This document shows positions 32,258-41,268 of a stretch of DNA of 41,268 nt, one piece after another (the first letter of the stretch is position 1; each line of letters begins with the position of its first letter). Source of the DNA: Deltaproteobacteria bacterium (lineage in GTDB: Bacteria > Desulfobacterota > DSM-4660 > Desulfatiglandales > Desulfatiglandaceae); assembly GCA_021163285.1 (NCBI GenBank), contig JAGGXA010000221.1, positions 1 through 41,268 of the forward strand. Direction: 5' to 3'. The notes below the pieces were generated by a model that worked only from the letters and a program-made list of their open reading frames with translations, made no database searches and was not told the DNA's origin. Both the position numbers and the translations under genes were made by a program.

Positions 32258-34806
32258 AACCTAAAGCAAGATATAATGTTGTCCCGAAACTGCCTCCTCA
32301 ATTAGAAATATTGAGACGTCTTGCATTCAATATATGTTTCAGTTGGAAGGAGGAGATCAGAGAGATCTTTCAGCGCATAGACTCGGGTCTGTGGGCGGAA
32401 TGCAGGCATAACCCGGTCTTGATGTTAGGGCTTGTCAATCAGAAGAGGCTGGATGAATTATCCGTAGATCATGGTTTTTTGGCCCAGATTGACCGCACTG
32501 GCGAGGATTTTGATCGTTATCTCTCTCAACCGCGTATACAGGCCTCTGATTATTCTCCTGAGCAGCCTTTCCGGGTCGCTTATTTTTCCGCGGAATTCGG
32601 CCTGGCTGAGTGCCTCCCGATTTACTCAGGGGGGCTTGGTATCCTTGCAGGTGATCACTTGAAATCAGCAAGCGACCTTAATATGCCTCTAATTGGAGTG
32701 GGTCTCTTATACCAGGAGGGCTACTTCAGCCAGTATCTGACATCAGACGGCTGGCAGATGGAGACCTATCCTGTTAATGATTTTGCCAATATGCCTGTCA
32801 GTATTGTCAGGGATAATGAGCGCAGACCTCTTATAGTTTCTGTTGATTTCAAGGGAGAGCCTGTCAATATCCTGGTACGGCGTATTAACGTGGGGAGAGT
32901 GTCTCTCTACATGCTTGATACAAATATTGATGCCAATCCGCCTGAATTTCGCAAGACAACAGGCCAGCTTTACGGCGGAGACCGGGAGATGCGTTTAAGG
33001 CAGGAAATCGTGCTCGGGATCGGTGGTGTGCGTGCGCTCAAGGCCCTTGGTATAGAACCGACTGTTATCCACATGAATGAAGGGCATTCGGCTTTTTCAG
33101 CGCTTGAGCGGATCAATATCTTAAGGAGCGAACATGGCCTCTCTTTTGATGAAGCCAGGGAGATCGTCCTTGCCAGCACTGTTTTTACCACCCATACACC
33201 GGTTCCAGCGGGAAATGATACCTTTGATCCAGGTCTTGTACGCGCCTACTTTGAGGAATATACCAAACAGCTCGGCATAAATTTCAAGGTCTTATTGGGA
33301 TATGGCCGGCTTGATCCCCGGAATGATTCTGAACCCTTCGGCATGACCACCCTGGCGCTGCGGCTCTCGGCCCACACAAATGGTGTCAGCCGCCTTCATG
33401 GACAGGTCTCGCGGTCTATGTGGCGAAATGTATGGTCTCATCATCCTGTTGAAGATGTGCCGATCGACCATATTACAAACGGTATTCATGTCCCAACATG
33501 GATCTCGGATGAAATGGCGAGTCTCTATAATCGTTATCTCGGGCCGAACTGGGCGGAAGACCCTGACAATAAGCGGGTCTGGGAACAGGCAGGACAGCTT
33601 CCAAATACCGAGTTGTGGCGGACCCATGAACGCTGCAGGGAACACCTTGTAGCCTTTACCCGTCGTTCTCTGGTTACACAACTGAATAATAGAGGCGCCT
33701 CTGCATCCGAGTTGATGATGGCAAGAGAAGTCCTGACTCCGGATGCCCTGACCATAGGCTTTGCCCGCCGTTTTGCCACATACAAAAGGGCAACGCTTCT
33801 CTTTAAGGATCCGGACCGCCTGAACAAGATAATTAACCACCCTGATCACCCGGTTCAGATCATAATCGCAGGAAAGGCGCATCCACAGGATAATGAAGGC
33901 AAGAACCTTATAAAAGAGATCATTCACCTGAGCAGTAAAGATTGCTTCCGCGGGCGAATCGTATTCCTGGAGGATTATAATATTGATGTATCAAGGCAGC
34001 TGGTTTCAGGAACTGATGTCTGGCTGAATACCCCGAGAAGACCTCTCGAGGCCTGCGGAACAAGCGGAATGAAGGCACAGGCAAACGGTTCTCTTAATTT
34101 TAGTGTGCTGGATGGCTGGTGGGATGAGGGTTACCACCAGGACTTTGGGTGGGCAATCGGACACGGGGAGATATATGACGACCATGCTGTCCAGGACGAG
34201 ATAGAAAGCAGGGAATTATACAACCTGCTGGAAAAGGAGATCGTTCCCCTCTTTTACCAGCGGGGCGCCGACGGGATACCGAGGGGCTGGGTAGACAAAA
34301 TGAAATGCGGGCTCAGAAAACTGGTCCCGGTTTTTAACTCCCACAGGATGGTTCAGGATTATGGAAACCGTTATTACTTTACATGTTCAAAGCGGTTTAA
34401 TACCCTGTGCAGCGATGATTTCGCCGGAGCAAAAGACCTCTCTGCATGGCGGAACAAGATAATGACAAGCTGGCACGAGATCTCTATAGAGAATATTTCT
34501 CTGCGGGAAGGAGCGGAGATGCAGGTAGGCGATCAGTTTGAGGTGGAGGCATTTATAAGGACAGGGTCTCTATCGCCTGAAGATTTAACCGTGGAGGTCT
34601 ATTATGGCCGGTTGGACCAGAATGGGGAGTATGCCGGGCGGGGGACAGCCCCTCTTAAAGTGGTAACATCTGATAATGGACTCTATACCTACCGTGGAGA
34701 TATTCCATGCCGGGAGACCGGGCGCTTTGGTTACACGGTGAGAGTCATGCCCAGTCAGGAGCGGCTTGAAAACCGTTTTGTCATGGGGCTTGTTGCCTGG
34801 GCTTGA
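32254..34806 (+). CDS. glgP: Alpha-glucan phosphorylase (GT35, DUF3417-type)
   Basis: The 850-residue enzyme releases glucose-1-phosphate from glycogen or maltodextrin. An N-terminal DUF3417 segment (LRRLAFNICFSWKEEIREIF) precedes the phosphorylase core with the AYFSAEFGL and YSGGLGILAGDHLKSASDL motifs. The PLP lysine K607 is in GTSGMKAQANGS. The C-terminal about 100 residues form a beta-rich extension seen in this alpha-glucan phosphorylase subfamily. This type lacks the E. coli GlgP regulatory sites. It overlaps glgC by four bases. Synthesis and breakdown genes share one operon. Confidence 0.95.
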   Translation: MKPKARYNVVPKLPPQLEILRRLAFNICFSWKEEIREIFQRIDSGLWAECRHNPVLMLGLVNQKRLDELSVDHGFLAQIDRTGEDFDRYLSQPRIQASDYSPEQPFRVAYFSAEFGLAECLPIYSGGLGILAGDHLKSASDLNMPLIGVGLLYQEGYFSQYLTSDGWQMETYPVNDFANMPVSIVRDNERRPLIVSVDFKGEPVNILVRRINVGRVSLYMLDTNIDANPPEFRKTTGQLYGGDREMRLRQEIVLGIGGVRALKALGIEPTVIHMNEGHSAFSALERINILRSEHGLSFDEAREIVLASTVFTTHTPVPAGNDTFDPGLVRAYFEEYTKQLGINFKVLLGYGRLDPRNDSEPFGMTTLALRLSAHTNGVSRLHGQVSRSMWRNVWSHHPVEDVPIDHITNGIHVPTWISDEMASLYNRYLGPNWAEDPDNKRVWEQAGQLPNTELWRTHERCREHLVAFTRRSLVTQLNNRGASASELMMAREVLTPDALTIGFARRFATYKRATLLFKDPDRLNKIINHPDHPVQIIIAGKAHPQDNEGKNLIKEIIHLSSKDCFRGRIVFLEDYNIDVSRQLVSGTDVWLNTPRRPLEACGTSGMKAQANGSLNFSVLDGWWDEGYHQDFGWAIGHGEIYDDHAVQDEIESRELYNLLEKEIVPLFYQRGADGIPRGWVDKMKCGLRKLVPVFNSHRMVQDYGNRYYFTCSKRFNTLCSDDFAGAKDLSAWRNKIMTSWHEISIENISLREGAEMQVGDQFEVEAFIRTGSLSPEDLTVEVYYGRLDQNGEYAGRGTAPLKVVTSDNGLYTYRGDIPCRETGRFGYTVRVMPSQERLENRFVMGLVAWA

Positions 34807-34825
34807 TGCTGTCGTAATTTGTCAG

Positions 34826-34857
34826 TTAAAGGGCAGGCCTGTGTGCCTGCCCTTTAA
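34826..34857. promoter_or_regulatory. Stable hairpin between glgP and glgB
   Basis: TTAAAGGGCAGGC (34826-34838) and GCCTGCCCTTTAA (34845-34857) form a perfect 13-bp stem with a six-base loop. No T-run follows, so it is more likely an RNA-stability or partial-attenuation element than a full terminator. Confidence 0.6.
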
Positions 34858-34963
34858 CCGGGGTTCATTATTCCTGCATCATAATATTGATGAAAGAGCA
34901 CAGGCAAAAGCCGATCCGGAACGGATGAACCCTGAATCCGTGAACGCTTTAGGGAGATCTTTT

Positions 34964-37183
34964 ATGATACCCGATATTGAATTAAAGCCTGAGCAGTTGA
35001 AGGACCTTGTTTCAGGGATAATGGCAGATCCGTTTGTCATGCTTGGCGCTCATCCCGTGACTCTTGATACGGGACCGGCTCTGGTGGTACGTGTCCTGTT
35101 GCCCGGCGCCGGGAATGTAACCATTCTGGACCTTGACCCCGCCCGGGATATTCAGATGCAGGTTGTGGACAGAGAAGGGCTCTTTGAGGCGGTTCTTCCG
35201 GGTATGGAGGGGATATATCCATACCGGCTGAGAGTGGATTTCGGCACAGGGTCTATCTCAACCTTTTACGACTGCTATTCCTTTTTGCCTGTTTTGACCG
35301 AGTATGACCTCTTTCTCTTCAATCAGGGCAATCATCTTGATATATATGAAAAGATGGGGGCGCACCCCATTAAACACCAGGATGTGACCGGTGTTTTCTT
35401 TGCGGTCTGGGCTCCGTCGGCCGTACGTGTGAGCGTTTTGGGCGACTTTAATCAGTGGGATGGAAGAAGACATCAGATGCGATCCCGCGGGTCGTCCGGC
35501 GTCTGGGAATTATTCGTGCCCCATTTAGGGCCCGGACTCCTCTACAAGTTCGAAATTCGTACTCAGGACGGCATACTTCTCACTAAGTCCGATCCCTATG
35601 CATTCTTTTTTGAAAAAAGACCTAAAACAGCGGCTATTGTCCATGATCTTGATCAATTTTCCTGGTCGGATCAGGAATGGATGCAGTCCAGGGCGGATAT
35701 TGACACCCTTAAAAGACCTATGGCGGTTTATGAGGTACATCTTGGTTCATGGCGGCGCAGGATCGAGGAGGAGAACCGCTGGCTTACCTACCGGGAGATG
35801 GCAGATGAGCTGATCCCTTATGTCAGGGAGATGGGGTTTAACTATATTCAGGTACTTCCTCTGGCCGAACATCCGTTTGACGGTTCCTGGGGTTACCAGA
35901 TAACCGGCTACTATGCAGCAACCTCCCGCTTTGGCATGCCGGATGATCTGATGTTCTTTGTAGACAAGTGTCATGCCGCGGGACTGGGTGTTATTCTTGA
36001 CTGGGTGCCGGCGCATTTCCCTATGGATCCCCATGCGCTTGAATTTTTTGACGGCACACACCTCTATGAACATGCCGACCCGCGTCAGGGTGTGCATTCG
36101 GACTGGGGAACCCTGATATTCAATTATGGCCGGAATGAGGTGAGGAACTTCCTTGTCGGCAATGCCCTGTTCTGGCTGGATAAGTACCACATAGACGGGC
36201 TGCGTGTCGATGCGGTGGCATCCATGCTATATCTGGACTATTCACGGAAGGAAGGGGAATGGATTCCAAACCGTTACGGCGGCAGGGAAAACCTGGAGGC
36301 GATAGAATTTATCAAGAACCTGAATACCAAAATCTTTGAGCGTTTTCCCGGTGCTGTGACTATTGCCGAAGAGTCTACCTCCTGGCCGGGTGTCACACGG
36401 CCGGTCCATCTCGGAGGGCTTGGATTCATGTATAAATGGAACATGGGATGGATGCATGACATGCTGACGTTTATGTCAAAGGAACCTGTTCACAGGCGTT
36501 TCCATATGAATATGCTGAGTTTTGCCCTGCTCTATGCCTTTCACGAAAATTTTATCCTGCCCCTGTCACACGATGAGGTTGTGCATGAAAAAGGGTCCCT
36601 CCTTTCCATGATGCCTGGGGATGACTGGCAGAAGTTTGCCAATCTGCGTCTGCTTTTCGGATATATGTACGGGGAACCAGGCAAAAAAACCCTCTTTATG
36701 GGAGGCGAGTTCGGTCAGTGGCACGAATGGGATCATGACCATTCGCTTGATTGGCATCTTTTAGACTTTGAACCTCATAAGAAGCTTCAGAGATTTGTGA
36801 AGGACCTTAACCGGATCTATCATGCGGAACCTGCCTGTTACGAACTGGATTTTGACCCTGCCGGGTTTGATTGGATCGATTTCCACGACTCCGACTCCAC
36901 GGTTGTATCCTTTATCCGGAGGGGCAATTCAAAGGATCAGGTGCTGGTATTTGCCTTTAATTTTACTCCTGTGCCACGGATTAATTACCGCATAGGCGCT
37001 CCAATTCCCGGTTTTTACCGGGAGATTATCAATTCGGATGCTGAGTGTTATGGGGGAAGCGGGTTTTCGTCAGGCGGAAGCGTAACAGCAGACTCTATTC
37101 CATGGCACGGCCGGCCATATTCCTTGAACCTCGATCTTCCACCCTTAGGAATGATAATCTTAAAACCTGATGACCGGAAATAA
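34964..37183 (+). CDS. glgB: 1,4-alpha-glucan branching enzyme GlgB
   Basis: The start is ATG 34964 with AGGGAG (34951-34956) upstream; a longer frame from 34766 has no support and would overlap glgP. The product has 739 residues. It opens with an N1/CBM48 pair of beta domains (MGAHPIKHQDVTGVFFAVWA), followed by a GH13 subfamily 9 catalytic barrel with nucleophile D416 in GLRVDAVASM, acid E469 in TIAEEST and D537 in LSHDEVVHEKGS. A C-terminal beta domain closes the protein. It creates alpha-1,6 branches in glycogen and completes the glgC-glgP-glgB unit after the hairpin. Confidence 0.97.
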   Translation: MIPDIELKPEQLKDLVSGIMADPFVMLGAHPVTLDTGPALVVRVLLPGAGNVTILDLDPARDIQMQVVDREGLFEAVLPGMEGIYPYRLRVDFGTGSISTFYDCYSFLPVLTEYDLFLFNQGNHLDIYEKMGAHPIKHQDVTGVFFAVWAPSAVRVSVLGDFNQWDGRRHQMRSRGSSGVWELFVPHLGPGLLYKFEIRTQDGILLTKSDPYAFFFEKRPKTAAIVHDLDQFSWSDQEWMQSRADIDTLKRPMAVYEVHLGSWRRRIEEENRWLTYREMADELIPYVREMGFNYIQVLPLAEHPFDGSWGYQITGYYAATSRFGMPDDLMFFVDKCHAAGLGVILDWVPAHFPMDPHALEFFDGTHLYEHADPRQGVHSDWGTLIFNYGRNEVRNFLVGNALFWLDKYHIDGLRVDAVASMLYLDYSRKEGEWIPNRYGGRENLEAIEFIKNLNTKIFERFPGAVTIAEESTSWPGVTRPVHLGGLGFMYKWNMGWMHDMLTFMSKEPVHRRFHMNMLSFALLYAFHENFILPLSHDEVVHEKGSLLSMMPGDDWQKFANLRLLFGYMYGEPGKKTLFMGGEFGQWHEWDHDHSLDWHLLDFEPHKKLQRFVKDLNRIYHAEPACYELDFDPAGFDWIDFHDSDSTVVSFIRRGNSKDQVLVFAFNFTPVPRINYRIGAPIPGFYREIINSDAECYGGSGFSSGGSVTADSIPWHGRPYSLNLDLPPLGMIILKPDDRK

Positions 37184-37192
37184 AGAATTTAC

Positions 37193-37211
37193 GTAACCGT
37201 TCACGGGTTCA
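37193..37211. repeat. Copy of the short CCGTGAACGGTTA-type repeat
   Basis: GTAACCGTTCACGGGTTC is followed by AAAGGTTCAGGGTTCAAGG. The same motif in either orientation occurs near 3466, 4307, 22165, 26726, 34940 and 40559, always between genes. Confidence 0.6.
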
Positions 37212-37310
37212 AAGGTTCAGGGTTCAAGGTTTTATTCTTATCCCTGGTCTGTATTCAGAATGCATAGTTTCTATCCTTGCAAACAAAAAAGTGTTGGGAC
37301 AACGCCCTAT

Positions 37311-37474
37311 TATGAGGCTGTCCGGGAATGCCCTTTTCCCCGAACTCTGCGTTATGCTCAAAAAAATTATCTTCGGAAGTAAGCGAGCTTGCGAGACTCC
37401 GATATCAACTATATGCCTGCGGTAATTTTTCGAGCAAGCCTTGGAAAAAATTGCTATTCCCGGACAGCCTCATA
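37311..37474. repeat. Family I element with perfect 19-bp terminal inverted repeats
   Basis: TATGAGGCTGTCCGGGAAT (37311-37329) and ATTCCCGGACAGCCTCATA (37456-37474) are exact inverted repeats, making this the best-preserved copy. It fills the gap between the convergent glgB and formate dehydrogenase genes. Confidence 0.9.
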
Positions 37475-37511
37475 GGAAAAGATTATATATTCCCCAAGAA
37501 CCTTGAAAGGG

Positions 37512-40301
37512 CTATTCCTGAATAGATACTGGCTGGGCCTTTTCCAGCCGAATAGCGCATACCTTATATTCAGGGATCCTCGCTATTGGATCGAGGGCCG
37601 CGTTTGTCAGTGTATTCGCTGCGGCTTTGGCATAATGAAACGGAATGAAGACCGTTCCATCAACAGCTTTTTCAGATATCATAGCCTTTGCCTCAATAGT
37701 TCCGCGTCTTGATGATATTTTTAAGTTGCTGCCTTCATGTAAATTATAAGAGGCGGCATCTTGTTGGGAAATCTCAACAAAGCACTCCGGTGCAAGTTCA
37801 TTTAATCCCTGAGATTTCATTGTCATGGTGCCTGTGTGGAAGTGGTACAAAACACGGCCGGTTGTCAGATATAGAGGATATTCATCATCAGGAACCTCCG
37901 CAGGAGGGATATAGTCTATAGCATGAAATACTCCTAAACCGCATGTGAACTTACCAACATGCAGGCAGGGTGTTCCCGGGTGATCCGTGGCAGGACAAGG
38001 CCAGGGCAACCCTTTTGTTTCGAGACGGTCGTAGGTTATTCCACGATAAGATGGCGTAACTTCGTTGATCTCATTCATTATTGCCCGGGAATTTGCGTAT
38101 TCCATTGGATAACCCATGCGCCTTGAGAGGTCGGCTATTATTTCCCAGTCTTCTTTTGCCTGCCCTGGTGGATCCAAAGCCTTTCGTACCATCTGCACCT
38201 TTCTTTCAGTGTTGGTGAATGTGCCTTTTTTTTCAGCAAATGAGGCTGCAGGCAGCACCACGTCCGCTATCAGGGCTGTCTCAGTCAAGAATATGTCCTG
38301 AACTACCAAAAAATCCAGGTTCTCCATGCTCTTTTTGACATGACCAAGGTTCGGGTCCGATACCATCGGATTTTCACCGATAATATAAAGGGCTTTCATC
38401 TTGCCTTCGTGAGCCCTTTCCATCATATCAGTAACGGTCAACCCGGGTTTTTCGGGAAGTTTTTCAACACCCCATGCCTTTGCCATACGTTCCCGCACAG
38501 CAGGATCACCCACCTTCTGGTAACCTGTGTATACATTGGGCAGTCCACCCATGTCACAGGCGCCCTGTACGTTATTCTGCCCGCGGAGTGGATTGACTCC
38601 GCCCCCTGTTATTCCCATGTTGCCGCAGAGCATGGCCAGATTGGCTAATGATTTGACGTTGTCCGTCCCGGTTGTGTGCTGAGTTATGCCCATTGCATAA
38701 ACAATCGATGCAGCCGGTGCCTGACCATAGAGACGGGCAGCATCAATAAGCTGGTCCTTTGGTATGCCGCTTATTTCTTCCACATATTCCGGCGTGTATT
38801 TCTCAACCTTCTTTTTCAATTCTTCAAATCCGACTGTCCTCGATTGAACATAATCCTTTGCATATAGATTTTCTTTGATTATTACATTCATCATTCCGTT
38901 AATAAATGCCACATCCGTGCCTAAGACAGGTCTTAGCCAGTGTGTGGCAAAACGTGTGATATCGATCTTGCGGGGATCAAACACAATCAGTTTCGTATCC
39001 TTAAAAGTTACTGCCCTTTTTATATATGATGATAAAACAGGGTGGTTTTCAGTGGTATTGGAACCGACTATCATTATCACGTTTGTCTTTTCGAGATCTT
39101 CAATCGGGTTTGTCATTGCGCCACTACCAAAAGCCGCGGCCAGACCGGCCACTGTAGAGGAGTGTCAGAGTCTTGCGCAGTGGTCTATGTTATTTGTCCC
39201 GATAACGGCCCTTGCAAATTTCTGAGCGATGTAATTCTCTTCATTGGTGGTTCGGGCACTCGTCAGCACCTGAATGGCATCAGGGCCTGATTCGTCCTTG
39301 ATCCGTTTCAATTTATCCGCAACGAGGTCAAGGGCTTCATCCCAGGAAGCCTCTCTGAAGGTACCGTTTTCCTTGATAAGAGGGGTTTTGAGCCTTTTCT
39401 TGTCGTTAACGAAATCATACCCGAATCGACCTTTTACACAGAGACTTCCGAAGTTTGGCGCAATATCGTTTACACCGGTTACCTTGACGACCTTATTATC
39501 TCTGACATGAAGATAAATCTGGCAGCCTACACCACAATAGGAACAGGTGGTATGAACTTTCTTCGTCTTTGATACCGAGCGTTCTTTCAAAAGGTCCTGT
39601 TTTGGAATAAGGGCGCCCACGGGACAGGCCTGTATGCATTCTCCACAAAAGACGCAATCACTATCCTTGAGGGCCAGATCCGCCTTTGCCACAATTTTCA
39701 GGGTAGAGCCCCTGTAGCCATAACTTATTGCGTTATTTACCTGAACTTCATTGCAGGCCTGGACGCAACGTCCGCAAAGGATGCACCTTGAAAAATCACG
39801 GATTATGAAGGGGTTTACATTCTCGATTGAATACTTTGTTTCGGTAGGTAAAAAGCGATTGGTATTCACCTGATAACGGATAGCAAGGTCTTGTAAACGG
39901 CAGTCACCGTGGGCGGGACAAAGCTCTTTATGTTCATTCGTTTCCATTGCTCTAAGCTGGAAATCCGTCCAGGAATCCATATCCATATCCTGGGCAAGAC
40001 AGTTGTGCTGGCCTGAGGCAAGCAGTAATTCAATATTTAATTTTCTTGCTTTAATAACCCTTTCGGTATCTGTTCTGACAACCATATCGGACGCAGCAGG
40101 AGTAGCGCAGGATGCCACCAGGTTTCTGGCGCCTTCCACTTCAACGAGGCATACTCTGCACGCCCCTGTAGGGCTTGTTCCCTTTAAATAGCAAAGTGTC
40201 GGTATAAAAATCCCATTTCGCTCTGCCACCTGAAGAATAGTATCGTCCTGGTTGAAGGTAAACTCTTGACCATCTATGACTATAATATTTTGAGAATTCA
40301 T
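37512..40301 (-). CDS. fdhA: Selenocysteine-containing formate dehydrogenase alpha subunit
   Basis: One 929-residue gene is interrupted only by an in-frame TGA at 39165-39167, read as selenocysteine 379 in C-A-R-L-U-H-S-S-T-V. Domains in order: an N-terminal 2Fe-2S ferredoxin (CYLKGTSPTGACRVC); a NuoG-type His-Cys3 cluster (HNCLAQD to LCPAHGDC); two 4Fe-4S motifs (CILCGRCVQAC, CVFCGECIQACPVGA); the molybdopterin domain cluster (CSYCGVGC); and the C-terminal molybdopterin-dinucleotide-binding domain (DEYPLYLTTGRVLYHFHTGT). It is a W/Mo enzyme oxidising formate or reducing CO2. The lack of a signal peptide and the NuoG-like N-terminus indicate a cytoplasmic, NAD(P)- or ferredoxin-linked type. 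Partner subunits (FdhB/NuoEF-like) are not in the window. Confidence 0.95.
39138..39167 (-). promoter_or_regulatory. Selenocysteine codon and SECIS hairpin
   Basis: The TGA codon (complement of TCA at 39165-39167) is followed 14 bases later by the hairpin GGCC-GGTCT-GGCC (complement at 39138-39150). The GGTCT loop is that of the bacterial SelB-binding fdhF-type SECIS. It directs Sec insertion instead of termination. Confidence 0.9.
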
Positions 40302-40367
40302 AATCGCTCCTGAAAAATGGTAAAATGAATGTCAGAGATTTAATTGCATATTCTAAAATTGACATTA

Positions 40368-40397
40368 AGTATAACAGAAAAGATTTTGGTTTTTCAA
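40368..40397 (-). promoter_or_regulatory. Probable sigma70-type promoter of fdhA
   Basis: On the minus strand TTGAAA (complement at 40392-40397) and TATACT (complement at 40368-40373) are 18 bases apart, about 70 bases before the fdhA start codon. Confidence 0.5.
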
Positions 40398-40423
40398 AAC
40401 TTTTTTTCTATTTGAGGGAATTA

Positions 40424-40452
40424 GTGTCTGAACGGTAAGTCCGTTCAGACAC
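40424..40452. promoter_or_regulatory. Perfect 12-bp palindrome upstream of fdhA
   Basis: GTGTCTGAACGG (40424-40435) and CCGTTCAGACAC (40441-40452) are separated by five bases. It lies about 30 bp upstream of the predicted -35 box, a typical activator site position. It could also be a hairpin or a repeat-element end. Confidence 0.55.
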
Positions 40453-40703
40453 AATTTTGAATTTTGAATAGGGTGTAATACAAAAAGTTACATAAATTAA
40501 GATGGCTGTTTTTAGAACATACCAGCCCTGGGAAAAGAATGGAACCTTGAATCTCTGAACCCGTGAACGAGAAAAAGATTTTCAATCTAAAAATTACGAC
40601 ATTTGCAAAAATCCTTTACAAAGAGTAGCGGCTCTTTATATAAAGGGATAACTCTGAAAACGCAAAATTTTGTTAAAAAATCATGCAAGCTCTCAATATG
40701 TAC

Positions 40704-41156
40704 AGGAGGCTATTCGAGAATAGCAATTTTTTTAAAATCAAGGCTTGCGAAAAAAATTACCGCAGATATATGGTCCAGACCTTGGAAATCACAGATTGAA
40801 TAAAAATGTGAAAAGGCTTGTTGTTCAGGTCTTTCGGCCGTTACACAATAATTTATTGGACAGACACAAGCAAAAAGATTGATTAAAAACGGATTGTTTT
40901 CACCGTACGTTGGGATTTTTTCTGAAGGGCATGCGCAGGGGCCTGCCTCTGCGCCGCCCTAAGGGCAACCCCCTGTGGTTGCCAATTAGAAAAGTATTAC
41001 CGATTGAAGTTGGTTTGTCGCCTGTTTACAATGAAAAGTGTCCAGAAAATTACGCTTAAAATGCCATTCTTTCCGAGGTCTGTAGTTGATATTTCGAGGA
41101 TAATTTTTTGAGCATAACGCAGAGTTTGGAAAAAAAAGCATTCTTGGACAGCCTCA
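40704..41156. repeat. Family I element split by a 307-bp insertion
   Basis: The left half starts AGGAGGCTATTCGAGAATAG at 40704 and runs to about 40775. The right half resumes at about 41083 with TAGTTGATATTTCGAGGATA and ends TTCTTGGACAGCCTCAT. Together they rebuild one Family I copy. Confidence 0.75.
40776..41082. mobile_element. 307-bp non-coding insertion with 13-bp imperfect terminal inverted repeats
   Basis: CAGACCTTGGAAA (40776-40788) and TTTCCGAGGTCTG (41070-41082) match as inverted repeats at 12 of 13 positions, and the Family I sequence on both sides is contiguous without this segment. It encodes no recognisable protein and contains a GC-rich hairpin near 40935-40965. No clear target duplication was found. 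Confidence 0.6.
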
Positions 41157-41219
41157 TGGGTAATAGCTCATGGATATTAAGCTATTACCTAAATCCTGCA
41201 AGCGTCGAGTTTGCCGAAG

Positions 41220-41240
41220 ACCTGCCTGCTGCAGGCAGGT
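41220..41240. repeat. Short palindrome ACCTGCCTGC-T-GCAGGCAGGT
   Basis: A perfect 10-bp inverted repeat around one base near the window edge. The sequence 41157-41268 otherwise shows no gene. It may belong to a feature continuing beyond the window. Confidence 0.5.
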
Positions 41241-41268
41241 GCAAGGCGGCAAGGGCGCAGACGTATTA

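Noticed and set aside
33292-33927. A 211-codon minus-strand frame within glgP
   Set aside because: It lies wholly inside a well-supported phosphorylase gene and has no family features.
34766-34963. An N-terminal extension of glgB
   Set aside because: It overlaps glgP and the intergenic hairpin. ATG 34964 has a ribosome binding site and the family's usual start.
37512-39152. The C-terminal half of the formate dehydrogenase as a separate gene starting at GTG 39152
   Set aside because: The upstream TGA is a selenocysteine codon with a SECIS hairpin, and the two halves form one continuous family-length protein.

Overview
The window reads as chromosomal DNA of an anaerobic, Gram-negative bacterium, most likely an uncultured member of the Desulfobacterota (former deltaproteobacteria). 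This is inferred from gene content: a selenocysteine formate dehydrogenase, periplasmic FmdE-domain proteins, a rhomboid protease with a DnaJ-like tail, a TonB receptor, and ADP-forming acyl-CoA synthetase and glycogen genes. No rRNA, tRNA or other taxonomic marker is present, so this placement is not proven.

Layout. Positions 1-8.4 kb hold an RdgC-like protein and its partner, an old-yellow-enzyme-type oxidoreductase, a Mth938-domain protein, an unknown protein, a class V aminotransferase and an M3B oligoendopeptidase. Positions 8.4-9.1 kb hold gene remnants. Positions 9.2-17.6 kb form an envelope-directed cluster: an exported FmdE-domain protein, a TonB-dependent receptor, an exported nucleoside hydrolase fused to a twice-frameshifted FmdE domain, a tetrapyrrole-methylase-family protein with a signal peptide, an APC permease and a NikL-like nickel/cobalt uptake protein. 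I infer a metal or metallo-tetrapyrrole acquisition system and regard it as the best candidate for an undescribed system. Positions 17.6-18.7 kb are a graveyard of remnants and small repeats. Positions 18.8-22.1 kb encode lipB-lipA-dsbD. Positions 22.3-23.6 kb, on the minus strand, hold a cobalamin riboswitch with a terminator ahead of a small AraC-type regulator and an 86-residue protein. Positions 24.2-30.8 kb hold a formate/nitrite transporter, a DUF4197 protein, a repeat-rich lipoprotein, the rhomboid protease and an ADP-forming acyl-CoA synthetase. Positions 31.0-37.2 kb encode glgC-glgP-glgB for glycogen metabolism. Positions 37.5-40.3 kb, on the minus strand, encode a 929-residue selenocysteine formate dehydrogenase that stop-codon-based gene calling would split in two.

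The intergenic DNA is unusually rich in short non-coding elements with terminal inverted repeats. At least four families recur, some are nested inside others with target duplications, and one supplies the stop codon of a gene. No transposase gene is visible. No CRISPR array, tRNA or rRNA was seen.
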